From NCBI GenBank assembly GCA_049673305.1, contig JBATXM010000201.1, positions 1 to 62,372 on the forward strand: a DNA stretch of 62,372 nucleotides. Direction: 5' to 3'. The stretch is from GCA-003244245 sp049673305. GTDB lineage: Bacteria; Actinomycetota; Actinomycetes; Mycobacteriales; Pseudonocardiaceae. Both the position numbers and the translations under genes were made by a program. The notes below the pieces were generated by a model. The model ran no database searches and was not told where the DNA came from. It saw nothing but the letters and a program-made list of their open reading frames with translations. Shown piece by piece: positions 1 through 9,100 of this stretch (the stretch's first letter is position 1; the number at the start of each line of letters is the position of its first letter).

Positions 1-669
1 TCGAGTTGATCGGTGCTCCCATCCCCCTGACCCTCGCCGGCACGTAGCCACGAACACCGACCCAGCCGACATCAAACCCGCAGCTCACAGCCACGCACGC
101 CCACAAAGATCAAGTAAGTTCAGATTAATACTCACCGCGATGGGGGTACCCTATTCACATACGACGCCGATCACGGTCGGCAGGGTGGCCCCCTCGGGGG
201 CCACATTTTTGGTTGGTAGGGCAGTGTCGGTGCGGCCTTCTCCCGTCCGCGACCGAGCGCAACGCAGGGTCTCGGCATCGTCTCGTTCTCGCGGGTCATC
301 CAGCCCGCCTGAGATGTCAGCCGCAGCCGATGATTGTCGCTGGTCGTGGTATGCGCGTGGGGGGACTGCGGGTCGCGCCTCAGAGAGCATGATCCCGGTT
401 TGGGTGCGTAAAACGACACGACGTGTCGTTTTACGCACCCAAACCGTGATCATGGCCTGTCGGCCACTGGTTGAGATCACCTGGTGTGGGTGGCGAGCTG
501 GTGGTGGTGTCACCGTCACCGTGGCCTACAAGCGCCAGCAGCGGCACTACCACACGCTCGGCGATGGACCCACCGGCAACGCAACAGCGTTCCCACCGAT
601 CTCAGCCCTCGCCAACTGGCCGATGCGGGCCAACTAGACTAAGGGTGCACCCGAGGCGAGGAGACGCGC
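1..669. other. Leader region without a recognisable gene
   Basis: No reading frame here resembles a family I know. A 15-codon tail ending ELIGAPIPLTLAGT then stop (3-47, plus) could be the end of a gene that lies outside the window. A plus-strand frame ending at 637 (last residues ISALANWPMRAN) is open, but it runs through a long palindrome and has no convincing start, so it may be chance or a gene remnant. The only strong element is the hairpin at 388-454. In actinobacteria atpD normally sits directly upstream of atpC; no atpD C-terminus is present here. Confidence 0.5.
388..454. repeat. 67-bp near-perfect palindrome (33-bp arms, 1-nt centre)
   Basis: Arms 388-420 and 422-454 are reverse complements around A421, with a single mismatch (395/447). 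The core of each arm contains TGGGTGCGTAAAACGACAC and its complement. As RNA it would form a very stable hairpin with almost no loop. There is no U-tract, which is common for actinobacterial terminators, so a bidirectional terminator is possible. A mobile-element end or protein-binding palindrome is an alternative. The arms are A/T-richer than their surroundings. Confidence 0.9.
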
Positions 670-1050
670 GTGGCTGAACTGTACGTCGAGCTGGTCGCGG
701 TGGAGCGCCCGGTATGGTCCGGTCACGCGAACTCGGTGTTCGCCCAGACCACTGAGGGCGAGCTGGGCATCCTGCCCGGGCACACACCGCTGCTCGGTGA
801 GCTCGTTGAGGGCGGGATCGTCACGATCACCACCACCGACCGCGAGACCGTGACGGCAGCCGTCTTCGGCGGCTTCCTGTCGGTCACCGGGGACAAGGTC
901 AGCGTGCTGGCCGAAGCTGCCGAGCTCGCCGATGAGATTGACCCACAGGCCGCCAGGGATGCTCTCGCGCAAGCCGACACCGGGCCGGACGCGGAGTCGG
1001 TACGGGCCCGATCCACCGCTCGGCTCAAGGCCGTCGGCCAGACCGTCTGA
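670..1050 (+). CDS. atpC: F1Fo ATP synthase subunit epsilon
   Basis: 126 residues, the normal size for the bacterial epsilon subunit of the F1 central stalk, which couples rotation to catalysis and inhibits ATP hydrolysis. The N-terminal beta-sandwich carries the family signature GELGILPGHTPLL (about residues 30-42); the C-terminal part is helical. GTG start with the purine-rich GAGGCGAGGAGA just upstream. A DUF2550 gene follows closely, the usual actinobacterial order. The other F1 genes are not in the window, and the 670 bp before it contains no atpD. Confidence 0.95.
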   Translation: MAELYVELVAVERPVWSGHANSVFAQTTEGELGILPGHTPLLGELVEGGIVTITTTDRETVTAAVFGGFLSVTGDKVSVLAEAAELADEIDPQAARDALAQADTGPDAESVRARSTARLKAVGQTV

Positions 1051-1075
1051 GATCCTGCAGGGTGCGGAGCGGCTG

Positions 1076-1504
1076 ATGGGGATCGGACAGATCGTCAGTG
1101 TGGTCCTGCTAGCCGGGGTAATAATCTTGGGCGCGCTGGTGTTTCGACGAATTCGGCTGGTCCGGCAGGGCGGGATCGACGTCGCGTTGCGAGTGAGTCC
1201 GAATGCTGCGGGCCGTGGCTGGCAGCAGGGGGTTGGCCGCTACCGGGGCGACGGTTTCGCCTGGTTTCGCGTCTCCAGCCTGCGCTCAGGCCCCGACCGG
1301 GTGCTCGTCCGGGAGCAGTTGCAGATCGTGGAGCGACGCGGACCGACCGTGCCGGAGAGCTACGCGATGCCCAGCGGGGCGGTCGTGCTGCGGTGCCGCA
1401 CCGGCGTCGACGAGCTGGAACTGGCGATGCGACAGGACACCCTCACCGGTTTCCTGTCGTGGTTGGAGTCAGCACCCCCCAGCAGCAATCCCTGGGCTTC
1501 GTGA
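1076..1504 (+). CDS. DUF2550 domain membrane-anchored protein
   Basis: 142 residues with one N-terminal transmembrane helix (about residues 5-25, IVSVVLLAGVIILGALVF) and a basic stop-transfer RRIRLVR, then a soluble domain with the DUF2550 pattern (GWQQGVGRYRGDGFAWFR, later VVLRCRTGVDELELAM). The family is of unknown function and is conserved directly downstream of atpC in actinobacteria. The ATG at 1076 is preferred because upstream in-frame sequence overlaps the end of atpC and does not look like this family. Only 25 bp separate it from atpC, so co-transcription is likely. Confidence 0.85.
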   Translation: MGIGQIVSVVLLAGVIILGALVFRRIRLVRQGGIDVALRVSPNAAGRGWQQGVGRYRGDGFAWFRVSSLRSGPDRVLVREQLQIVERRGPTVPESYAMPSGAVVLRCRTGVDELELAMRQDTLTGFLSWLESAPPSSNPWAS

Positions 1505-1508
1505 ACCG

Positions 1509-2075
1509 TCATCCGCCTGGCTTCCACAGCACATCACCATCGGGATTGGCGACCCTGCACAGGATGAACAGCAGGTCGGAAAGCCGGTTGAGGTAGCGCG
1601 CGGTCAGCGGGTTGGTGCGCTGTGGCTCGACCTCCAGCAGTGCCCAGGTGCTCCGCTCGGCCCGCCGGGTGACTACCCGGGCGGTGTGCAACAACGCCGC
1701 ACCGGGGGTGCCGCCAGGCAGGATGAAGGAGTCCAGCTTGGGGAGCGTGGCGTTGAACTCATCACACCAGCCCTCCAGCCGGGTGACGTAGCTCTCGTCG
1801 ATCCGCAATGGGGGATACTTCGGGTCGGGAATGATGGGAGTACAGAGGTCCGCGCCCACATCGAACAGGTCATTCTGCACCTGCCGCAGCACCGTGATCA
1901 GGCGTTGGTCGAGCGATCCCAGTGCCAGCGCCACGCCGAGCGCGCAGTTGGCTTCGTCCACGTCGGCGTAGGAGGCCAGTCGCGGGTCGGTTTTGCTCAC
2001 CCGGGAGAAGTCGCCGAGGCCGGTCGATCCGTCATCGCCGGTGCGGGTGTAGATCCTGGTGAGGTGCACAGCCAT
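1509..2075 (-). CDS. Cob(I)alamin adenosyltransferase, PduO/MMAB type
   Basis: 188 residues. Transfers the adenosyl group of ATP to cob(I)alamin, giving adenosylcobalamin. The N-terminal ATP-binding motif TRTGDDGSTGLG (about residues 11-22) and the C-terminal NRLSDLLFILCR are diagnostic of the PduO family. It is convergent with the DUF2550 gene and lies close to a B12-dependent acyl-CoA mutase at 3822-5831 that needs this cofactor, so a functional link is likely. ATG start. Gene names vary for this family, so none is assigned. Confidence 0.93.
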   Translation of the reverse strand: MAVHLTRIYTRTGDDGSTGLGDFSRVSKTDPRLASYADVDEANCALGVALALGSLDQRLITVLRQVQNDLFDVGADLCTPIIPDPKYPPLRIDESYVTRLEGWCDEFNATLPKLDSFILPGGTPGAALLHTARVVTRRAERSTWALLEVEPQRTNPLTARYLNRLSDLLFILCRVANPDGDVLWKPGG

Positions 2076-2084
2076 GAGATCAGG

Positions 2085-3737
2085 CTACGGCGCATAGGTC
2101 ACGTGAAGCTCGCCGCCCGCGTAGCGCGCGCGGATGAGCTTCTTGTCGAACTTGCCGACCGAAGTCTTGGGTACCTCGCTGACGAATGACCAGCGCTCGG
2201 GTAGCTGCCAGGTCGGCACCGAGGTGCTGAGGTGATCACGTAGCTCGGCCGCGCTGACCTGCTCGCCGTCGGCGAGGACCACGGTAGCCAGTGGCCGCTC
2301 CCCCCATGTGCCGTCCGGGACGGCGACTACCGCGGCCTCGAGGACCTTCGGGTGGCTCATCAGCAGGCTCTCCAGTCGCACTGAGGAGATCCACTCCCCA
2401 CCGGATTTGATCACGTCCTTGGCGCGGTCGGTGATGGTGATGAAGCCCAGCCTGTCGATGGTGCCAACGTCGCCGGTGCGCAGCCAGCCGTCGTGAAACC
2501 TCGCGGAGTCGTCCTCGCCAAAGTCGGCTCCAGCGTCGGCCCGGTAGTACCGTGCGGTGACCCACGGCCCTCGGACCTGGATCTCACCGACCGACGTGCC
2601 GTCACTCGGCAGCACGATGTCGCCGTCGCCGACGATGCGACCCTCGACGCCAGCGATGAGCCGCCCCGCGCCAGCCCGATAGCGCCAGGCCTGCTCACCC
2701 CGCGCGCCGACCGGAGGGGTGGCTACCGAACCGAGCGGGGAGGTCTCGGTCATCCCCCAGGCCTGCATGATCTCCACACCCAGCTCGTCGGCGAACGCCT
2801 TCATCAGCGCCAGCGGTACGGCGGAGCCGCCGCAGAGCACCCGGCGAATCGAGGACACGTCCCCGCCGCGCTCCCGCAGGTGGCGCAGCACATCGCCCCA
2901 GATCGTTGGTACCGCGGCGGCGATCGTGGGGCGCTGGGTCTCGATGAGCCGGACCAGCGGCTCGGCCTGCAGGAAACGGTCCGGCAGGACCAGGCTGGCG
3001 CCGGACATCAGCGCGGCGTAGGGCAACCCCCAGGCGTTGGCGTGAAACATCGGCACCACCGGCAGGATTCGATCAGCCGGCGTCAGAGCCATGGCCTCGC
3101 CGGTGCACATGCACATCGAGTGCAGGTAGGTGGAGCGGTGGCTGTAGGCGACCCCCTTGGGGCTTCCGGTGGTGCCGCTCGTATAGCACATCGCGGCCGC
3201 GGAGCGCTCGTCGATGTCGGTCGGCCAGTCGAACTGATCAGGTTGGGCGGCCAGCAGCTCGTGATAGGCATGCAGCTGCCGACCGGCACCGTCCAGCCCG
3301 GTGGCGTCAGGTCCGCCCACCACGATGACGTGCCGGACGGTCTTCATCTGCGGCAGGGCTCGGGCCAGCAGCGACACCAGCGAACCGTCCACGATCACCA
3401 CGTCGTCCCGCGCGTGGTTGGCGATCCAGGCCACCTGATCGGAGCCCAGCCGCGGGTTCAGCGTGTGCACCACCGCGCCCATCGCGGGGATCGCGAGGTA
3501 GGCCTCGAGATGCTCCTGGTTGTTCCACTGGAAGGTGGCCACCCGCTGGTCACCGGTGACGCCAAGCCCGCGCAGCGCCCCGGCCAGCTGAGCGGCCCGG
3601 CGCCCCAGCTGGGTGTAGCTCGTCCGGCGGGCACCGTCGCCGGTCCAGGTGAGTACCTCGCTGTCACCGTGCACGGTGGTGCCGTGACGCATGATCATGC
3701 CCACGGTCAGCGGCAGGTCCATCATCGTGCTGTCCAC
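2085..3737 (-). CDS. Medium/long-chain fatty acid-CoA ligase (FadD/AlkK type)
   Basis: 550 residues, ANL superfamily. Activates a fatty acid to acyl-AMP and then acyl-CoA. The P-loop YTSGTTGSPKGV lies near residue 185; MTETSPLG, GWLRTGDVGTID and DRAKDVIKSGGEWIS follow, and PKTSVGKFDKK near the C-terminus carries the adenylation lysine. The frame stays open much further upstream, but that part is antisense to the mutase gene. The GTG at 3737 is chosen because GAAAGG lies about 9 nt before it; an ATG at 3725 is the alternative. It ends 10 bp before the adenosyltransferase start and the two probably form an operon. It is divergent from the mutase gene. Confidence 0.92.
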   Translation of the reverse strand: MDSTMMDLPLTVGMIMRHGTTVHGDSEVLTWTGDGARRTSYTQLGRRAAQLAGALRGLGVTGDQRVATFQWNNQEHLEAYLAIPAMGAVVHTLNPRLGSDQVAWIANHARDDVVIVDGSLVSLLARALPQMKTVRHVIVVGGPDATGLDGAGRQLHAYHELLAAQPDQFDWPTDIDERSAAAMCYTSGTTGSPKGVAYSHRSTYLHSMCMCTGEAMALTPADRILPVVPMFHANAWGLPYAALMSGASLVLPDRFLQAEPLVRLIETQRPTIAAAVPTIWGDVLRHLRERGGDVSSIRRVLCGGSAVPLALMKAFADELGVEIMQAWGMTETSPLGSVATPPVGARGEQAWRYRAGAGRLIAGVEGRIVGDGDIVLPSDGTSVGEIQVRGPWVTARYYRADAGADFGEDDSARFHDGWLRTGDVGTIDRLGFITITDRAKDVIKSGGEWISSVRLESLLMSHPKVLEAAVVAVPDGTWGERPLATVVLADGEQVSAAELRDHLSTSVPTWQLPERWSFVSEVPKTSVGKFDKKLIRARYAGGELHVTYAP

Positions 3738-3821
3738 GCCGGTGGCCCTTTCTTGGTGCTGGTCTCGCTTGGTGACAGTACCGCCCAGTAGTCTCCAGAC
3801 AGAGCGCCCGGAGGTGCCCTG

Positions 3822-5831
3822 ATGCCCTATCCCAGCGACCGCGAGCGGGACCGGCCGTGGGTGATGCGCACCTATGCCGGGCACTCGTCGGCGAGCACGT
3901 CCAACGCGCTGTACCGGCGCAACCTGGCCAAGGGCCAGACGGGCCTTTCGGTGGCCTTTGACTTGCCCACCCAGACCGGCTACGACCCGGACCATGAGCT
4001 GGCTCGCGGCGAGATCGGCAAGGTCGGAGTGCCGATCAGCCACCTCGGGGACATGCGCACGCTGTTCGACGGCATCCCGCTGGTCCAGGCCAACACCTCG
4101 ATGACGATCAACGCCACCGCCATGTGGCTGCTGGCGCTCTACGCGTCGGTGGCCCAGGAGAACGGGGCGGACCTGGCGCAACTGTCGGGCACCACCCAGA
4201 ACGACATCATCAAGGAGTACCTGTCCCGAGGGACCTACGCCTTCCCGCCGGGGCCGAGCCTGCGTTTGATCACCGATGTAGTCGTCTACACGGTCCACCA
4301 CATGCCGAAATGGAACCCAATCAACATCTGTAGCTATCACCTGCAGGAGGCCGGGGCGACGCCGGTGCAGGAGATCGCCTACGCCATGTGCACGGCGATT
4401 GCCGTGCTGGACTCGGTGCGTGACTGCGGGCAGGTCGCGCCACACGATTTCGCCGCCGTCGTCGGGCGGATGTCGTTTTTCGTCAATGCCGGGGTGCGCT
4501 TTGTCGAGGAGATGTGCAAACTGCGCGCCTTCGGGCGGCTGTGGGATGAGACCTGCCGGGACCGCTACGGCGTGCAGGATCCCAAGCTGCGCCGTTTCCG
4601 GTACGGCGTGCAGGTGAACTCGCTCGGGCTGACCGAGCCGCAGCCGGAGAACAACGTCCAGCGCATCGTGCTGGAGATGCTCGCGGTCACGCTGTCCCGG
4701 GACGCGCGGGCCCGCGCGGTGCAGCTACCCACGTGGAACGAGGCGCTGGGCCTGCCCCGGCCCTGGGACCAGCAGTGGGCGCTGCGGATGCAGCAGGTGC
4801 TGGCGTATGAGACCGACCTGCTGGAGTATGAGGACCTCTTCGAGGGCTCTCGTGTTGTCGAGACTCGGGTCGCCGAGATCGCCGCTGGTGCCCGGGCGGA
4901 GATCGACCGGGTGCAGGGCATGGGCGGGGCGATCGCCGCCGTCGAATCCGGATACATGAAATCACAGCTGGTGTCCTCGCTGGCCGCGCGGCGCCGGCGG
5001 ATCGAGGACGGCGAGGAAGTGGTCGTCGGAGTGAACCGGTTCACCGAGACCGACCCCAGCCCGCTGCATGGTGACGGTGTCGGGGCAATCGAGACTGTCG
5101 ACCCGGAGACCGGGGCCCAGCTCATCAAGGCGATCCGAGCCTGGCGGGCCAACCGGGACCCTGCGGCGGCAGAGCAGGCTTTGCGCGAGTTGGCGCAGGC
5201 TGCCACGACCGGCGTCAACCTGGTGGAGGCGTCGATGACCTGCGCTCGGGTGGGCATCACCACGGGGGAGTGGGCTGGCACGCTGCGCGAGGTGTTCGGC
5301 GAGTACCGGGCACCGACCGGGATCGCCGGCGCATCGGCGGCTGGCTTGGGTGGTTTTGCTGGCTCGGCTGGTTCAGCTGGCGAGGCGATCGTGCGCGTTC
5401 GGGACCGGGTGCGGGCGCTGAGCGAGGAGTTGGGTGAGCGATTGCGGATACTGGTCGGCAAGCCTGGCCTGGACGGGCACTCCAACGGCGCCGAGCAGGT
5501 CGCGGTTCGGGCCCGCGACGTTGGCTTCGAGGTGATCTACCAGGGCATCCGACTCACTCCGGCCGAGATAGTCGCGGCCGCGGTGGCCGAGGACGTGCAC
5601 GTGGTGGGGTTGTCGGTGCTCTCCGGCTCGCATCTGGAGGTGGTGCCAGCGGTGGTCGACGGGTTGCGCGCGGCGGGCGCTGGGAATGTGCCGGTGGTGG
5701 TCGGCGGGATCATTCCCCCCGAGGACGCTGAGGTGTTGCGCGCTCACGGCGTGGCTCACGTGTTCACTCCGAAGGACTTCGAGCTCACCGAGATCATGAA
5801 CCAGATCGTGAACCTGATCCGGCCCCGCTAG
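3822..5831 (+). CDS. meaA: Ethylmalonyl-CoA mutase (single-chain, B12-dependent)
   Basis: 669 residues. The large N-terminal barrel carries AFDLPTQTGYDPDH and the well-conserved GTTQNDIIKEYLSRGTY; the C-terminal cobalamin domain carries the base-off ligand motif GLDGHSNG (His near residue 552). One polypeptide holds catalytic and B12 domains, unlike the two-subunit methylmalonyl-CoA mutase of many actinobacteria, and the sequence is close to what I recall of Streptomyces MeaA/Ecm. It should convert (2R)-ethylmalonyl-CoA to (2S)-methylsuccinyl-CoA. An Ala/Gly-rich linker joins the domains. ATG start with GGAGGT 6 nt upstream. A crotonyl-CoA carboxylase/reductase at 20.4-21.7 kb would supply its substrate. 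Confidence 0.92.
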   Translation: MPYPSDRERDRPWVMRTYAGHSSASTSNALYRRNLAKGQTGLSVAFDLPTQTGYDPDHELARGEIGKVGVPISHLGDMRTLFDGIPLVQANTSMTINATAMWLLALYASVAQENGADLAQLSGTTQNDIIKEYLSRGTYAFPPGPSLRLITDVVVYTVHHMPKWNPINICSYHLQEAGATPVQEIAYAMCTAIAVLDSVRDCGQVAPHDFAAVVGRMSFFVNAGVRFVEEMCKLRAFGRLWDETCRDRYGVQDPKLRRFRYGVQVNSLGLTEPQPENNVQRIVLEMLAVTLSRDARARAVQLPTWNEALGLPRPWDQQWALRMQQVLAYETDLLEYEDLFEGSRVVETRVAEIAAGARAEIDRVQGMGGAIAAVESGYMKSQLVSSLAARRRRIEDGEEVVVGVNRFTETDPSPLHGDGVGAIETVDPETGAQLIKAIRAWRANRDPAAAEQALRELAQAATTGVNLVEASMTCARVGITTGEWAGTLREVFGEYRAPTGIAGASAAGLGGFAGSAGSAGEAIVRVRDRVRALSEELGERLRILVGKPGLDGHSNGAEQVAVRARDVGFEVIYQGIRLTPAEIVAAAVAEDVHVVGLSVLSGSHLEVVPAVVDGLRAAGAGNVPVVVGGIIPPEDAEVLRAHGVAHVFTPKDFELTEIMNQIVNLIRPR

Positions 5832-5837
5832 CTCTGG

Positions 5838-5866
5838 TTCGACGAGGGGCGCTGAGACGTTATACT
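5838..5866 (+). promoter_or_regulatory. Probable promoter of the ileS T-box transcript
   Basis: -35 TTCGAC (5838-5843) and -10 TATACT (5861-5866) are separated by 17 bp, a good SigA/HrdB-type match. It lies just after the mutase stop and directly before the T-box leader. A transcription start near 5873 would give a leader of about 247 nt. Confidence 0.7.
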
Positions 5867-5872
5867 TTCTCC

Positions 5873-6119
5873 CACAGGCACCGATCCGGCTATCACCGGG
5901 GAGCCTCCGGAAGAACAGGCGGCGGCGTCCCGTTACCGCCCTAGTAGAACCGGACGTGGGCTGCACGTCACAGCGGCACTATGAGCGGTGCTCACGTGTG
6001 GTGGGCGCAAGCGGGGTGGTACCGCGGGGTCCGGGCTCAGGCGTCCGGCGCTTCGTCCCCGTGTGGGCGGTGGTTCGCTGCCCGTACGAGGCGTGATGGA
6101 GCCCAAGGAGCCCTTCGAC
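5873..6119 (+). promoter_or_regulatory. T-box riboswitch (isoleucine, translational type)
   Basis: The leader before ileS holds the T-box sequence GGGGTGGTACCGCG (6013-6026). Its TGGT would pair with the ACCA end of uncharged tRNA-Ile (discriminator A). A candidate specifier codon ATC (Ile) lies at 5892-5894 in a short, GC-rich stem I. Downstream pairing could sequester the AAGGAG ribosome-binding site (6105-6110) until uncharged tRNA binds, as described for actinobacterial ileS T-boxes. There is no U-tract terminator. The T-box core is seen directly; exact stem boundaries are inferred. Confidence 0.9.
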
Positions 6120-9100
6120 ATGACACAGACCGTCTCCGGCAGGTCTCCGTTCACGGCGTTGCCGGCGAGAGTCGATCTTGCTGGGATGGAGCGGCGCGTC
6201 ATCGAGTGGTGGCGGGTCAACGACGTTTTCGCGCGCAGCCTGCAACGGACCGCCGACGGCCCGAGCTGGGTCTTCTACGAGGGGCCGCCCACGGCGAATG
6301 GATCTCCGGGTACCCACCACGTCGAGGCCCGGGTCTTCAAGGATGTCTTCCCGCGCTTTAAGACCATGAAGGGCTACTCCGTGCCCCGCCGGGCCGGCTG
6401 GGACTGCCACGGGCTGCCGGTGGAGCTGGCCGTCGAGAAGGAGATGGGCCTGCGCGGGAAGCCGGATATCGAGAAGGTCGGCATCGCGGAGTTCAACGCC
6501 CGCTGCCGGGAGTCGGTGCTGCGCCACGTCGGCGAGTTCGAGCACCTCACTGAGCGGATGGGCTATTGGATCGATCTGGCACATCCGTATCAGACGATGT
6601 CGTCAGAGTACATCGACAGTGTGTGGTGGTCGCTGCAGCGGATCTTCGCTGACGGGCGGCTGTCCGAGGACTACCGCGTGGCGCCCTACTGCCCACGCTG
6701 CGGCACCACATTGTCTGACCACGAGGTGGCCCAGGGCTACGAGACGGTGACGGATCCGTCGGTGTACGTGCGGTTCCCCCTGCTCGAACCGCTCGCGGGG
6801 CAGGGCAACGTCGACCTGCTGATCTGGACCACCACACCGTGGACTCTGGTGTCCAACACGGCGGTCGCCGTGCACCCCGAGGTCACCTACGTCCTGGCGC
6901 GCACCGGGCAGGGTACGTTCGTGGTGGCGCAGCCGCTGCTCGCGGCCGTGTTGGGCGCGGAAGCTGAGACGCTGGCGACCGTGCCCGGAGCCGAACTGGC
7001 TGGTCTGCGCTACCGGCGCCCGTTCGATCTCGTGGATGTCCCCGACGCGCACGTGGTGGTGCTCGCCGACTATGTGACCACGGCTGATGGCACCGGCCTG
7101 GTGCACCAGGCCCCGGCGTTCGGCGCCGAGGATCTTGCGGTGTGCCGGGCGAACGGCCTGCCGGTGGTCAATCCGGTGACCCCGAACGGTTGTTTCCTCG
7201 ACGAGGTTCCCCTGGTTGGTGGGGTTTTCTTCAAGGACGCGGACGCGATCCTGGTCGAGGATCTCAGACGGCGGGGCCGGCTGTTTCGGTACGAGAGTTA
7301 CGAGCACTCCTATCCGCATTGCTGGCGCTGCCACACGCCCTTGATGTACTACGCGCAGCTGTCCTGGTACATCAGGACGACGACGGTGCGTGACGCCCTG
7401 CGACGGGAGAACGAGCGGACCACCTGGTACCCCGAGCACATCAAGCACGGCAGGTACGGCGACTGGCTGGACAACAATGTTGACTGGGCGCTGTCCCGCT
7501 CGCGTTACTGGGGCACGCCACTGCCTCTGTGGCGATGCGAGAACTCTCACGTCACCGCGATCGGCTCCCGCGCCGAGCTGGGTCGGCTGGCCGGCGTCGA
7601 CCTGTCCGGGCTCGACCCGCACCGGCCCTACATCGACGCGATCACCTTCGCCTGCCCCGACTGCGCCACGGTGGCGACCCGGGTGCCCGAGGTGATCGAC
7701 GCCTGGTACGACTCCGGAGCGATGTCCTTCGCCGCACTCGGCTACCCGTACGTGCCCGGCAGCGAGGAGGTGTTCGCCCGCACCTACCCGGCGCAGTACA
7801 TCTGCGAGGCGCTCGACCAGACCCGAGGGTGGTTCTACACCCTCATGGCGGTAGGCACGCTTGTCTTCGACCGCTCCGCGTACGAGAACGTCGTCTGTCT
7901 CGGCCACATCATGGCCGAGGACGGACGCAAGATGAGCAAGCATCTCGGCAACATCCTCGCGCCGATCCCCCTCATGGACACGTACGGAGCTGACGCCCTG
8001 AGGTGGTTCATGGCCTGCTCCGGTTCGCCCTGGTCGCAGCGTCGGATTTGGCCGGGTGCGTTGGAGGAGATCGCCCGTAAGATCCTGCTGACCTACTGGA
8101 ATACCGCGTCCTTCTTCACCCTGTACGCCAGTCACGCGCAGTGGGCGCCGCAGACCGCGACCGCTGCGGAGCATCGAGCTGTTCTGGACCGATGGGTGCT
8201 CGCCGAGGTGCACGCGTTGACGCGCTCCGTCGATGAGCGGTTGGAGAGCTACGACACCGCAGGTGCGGGACGCCTGCTGGCCGACTTCGTCGACGACCTG
8301 TCGAACTGGTACGTGCGGCGTTCTCGTCAGCGGTTCTGGGCGGGCGACCAGGACGCGCTCTGCACTCTGTGGGAGTGCCTGGACGTGCTGACCCGCCTGC
8401 TGGCACCGTTCGTTCCGTTCATCACTGAGGAGGTCTGGCAGCACGTCGTCCGGCCGGGCGACCCGGGCGCACCCGAGTCGGTGCATTTGGCGACCTGGCC
8501 GCAGGCCGACGCCGGGCTGATCGATCCGGTGCTGTCCGAGCAGGTCCGGACCGCTCGGACGCTGACCGAGGCGGGACGGGCGGCGCGCAAGAGCAGCAAG
8601 GTGCGGATCCGCCAGCCGCTGGGACGTGCGTTCGTCGACCTTCCCTCCGGGACCGAGTTGCCGCAAGCCTTGCTGGACGACGTCGCCGAGGAACTCAACG
8701 TCAAGCGGCTGGCATCGTTGGACTCCACGGGGGTGGTCATCGATGTCAGTGTCAAGCCGAACTTCCGGGTGCTCGGCAAGCGTTTCGGCAAGCGGACCCA
8801 GCAGGTGGCGAACTCCGTTCTCGCCGCTGATCCGCGCGAACTGGTCGAGCGGCTGCGGACCAGGGGTGAGGCGACGGTCTCCTTCGACGGTGCGGAGATC
8901 ACCCTCGGACCGGACGAGGTCGTGGTGACGGAGGTGCCACGCAGCGGATGGGTCGTGGAGTCCCAACGGGGGGTGACCATCGCGTTGGACATCGAGATCA
9001 CGCCCGAACTGGCCGCCGAGGGAACAGCCCGTGACGTGGTGCGCGTCGTACAGCAGGCACGCCGGGACGCCAGCCTGGATGTCGCGGACCGGATCACGCT

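Noticed and set aside
140..637. 165-residue plus-strand frame before atpC
   Set aside because: It runs straight through the long palindrome and has no recognisable motif; kept only as a note in the region entry.
2493..3791. Plus-strand open frame opposite the acyl-CoA ligase
   Set aside because: Shadow of the ligase gene; no start signal or recognisable motif.
3738..4445. N-terminal extension of the acyl-CoA ligase frame by over 230 codons
   Set aside because: It is antisense to the well-conserved mutase gene, has no family similarity, and a start with a ribosome-binding site exists at 3737.
5988..6119. N-terminal extension of ileS by 44 codons
   Set aside because: This stretch is the T-box leader; the AAGGAG site supports ATG 6120.
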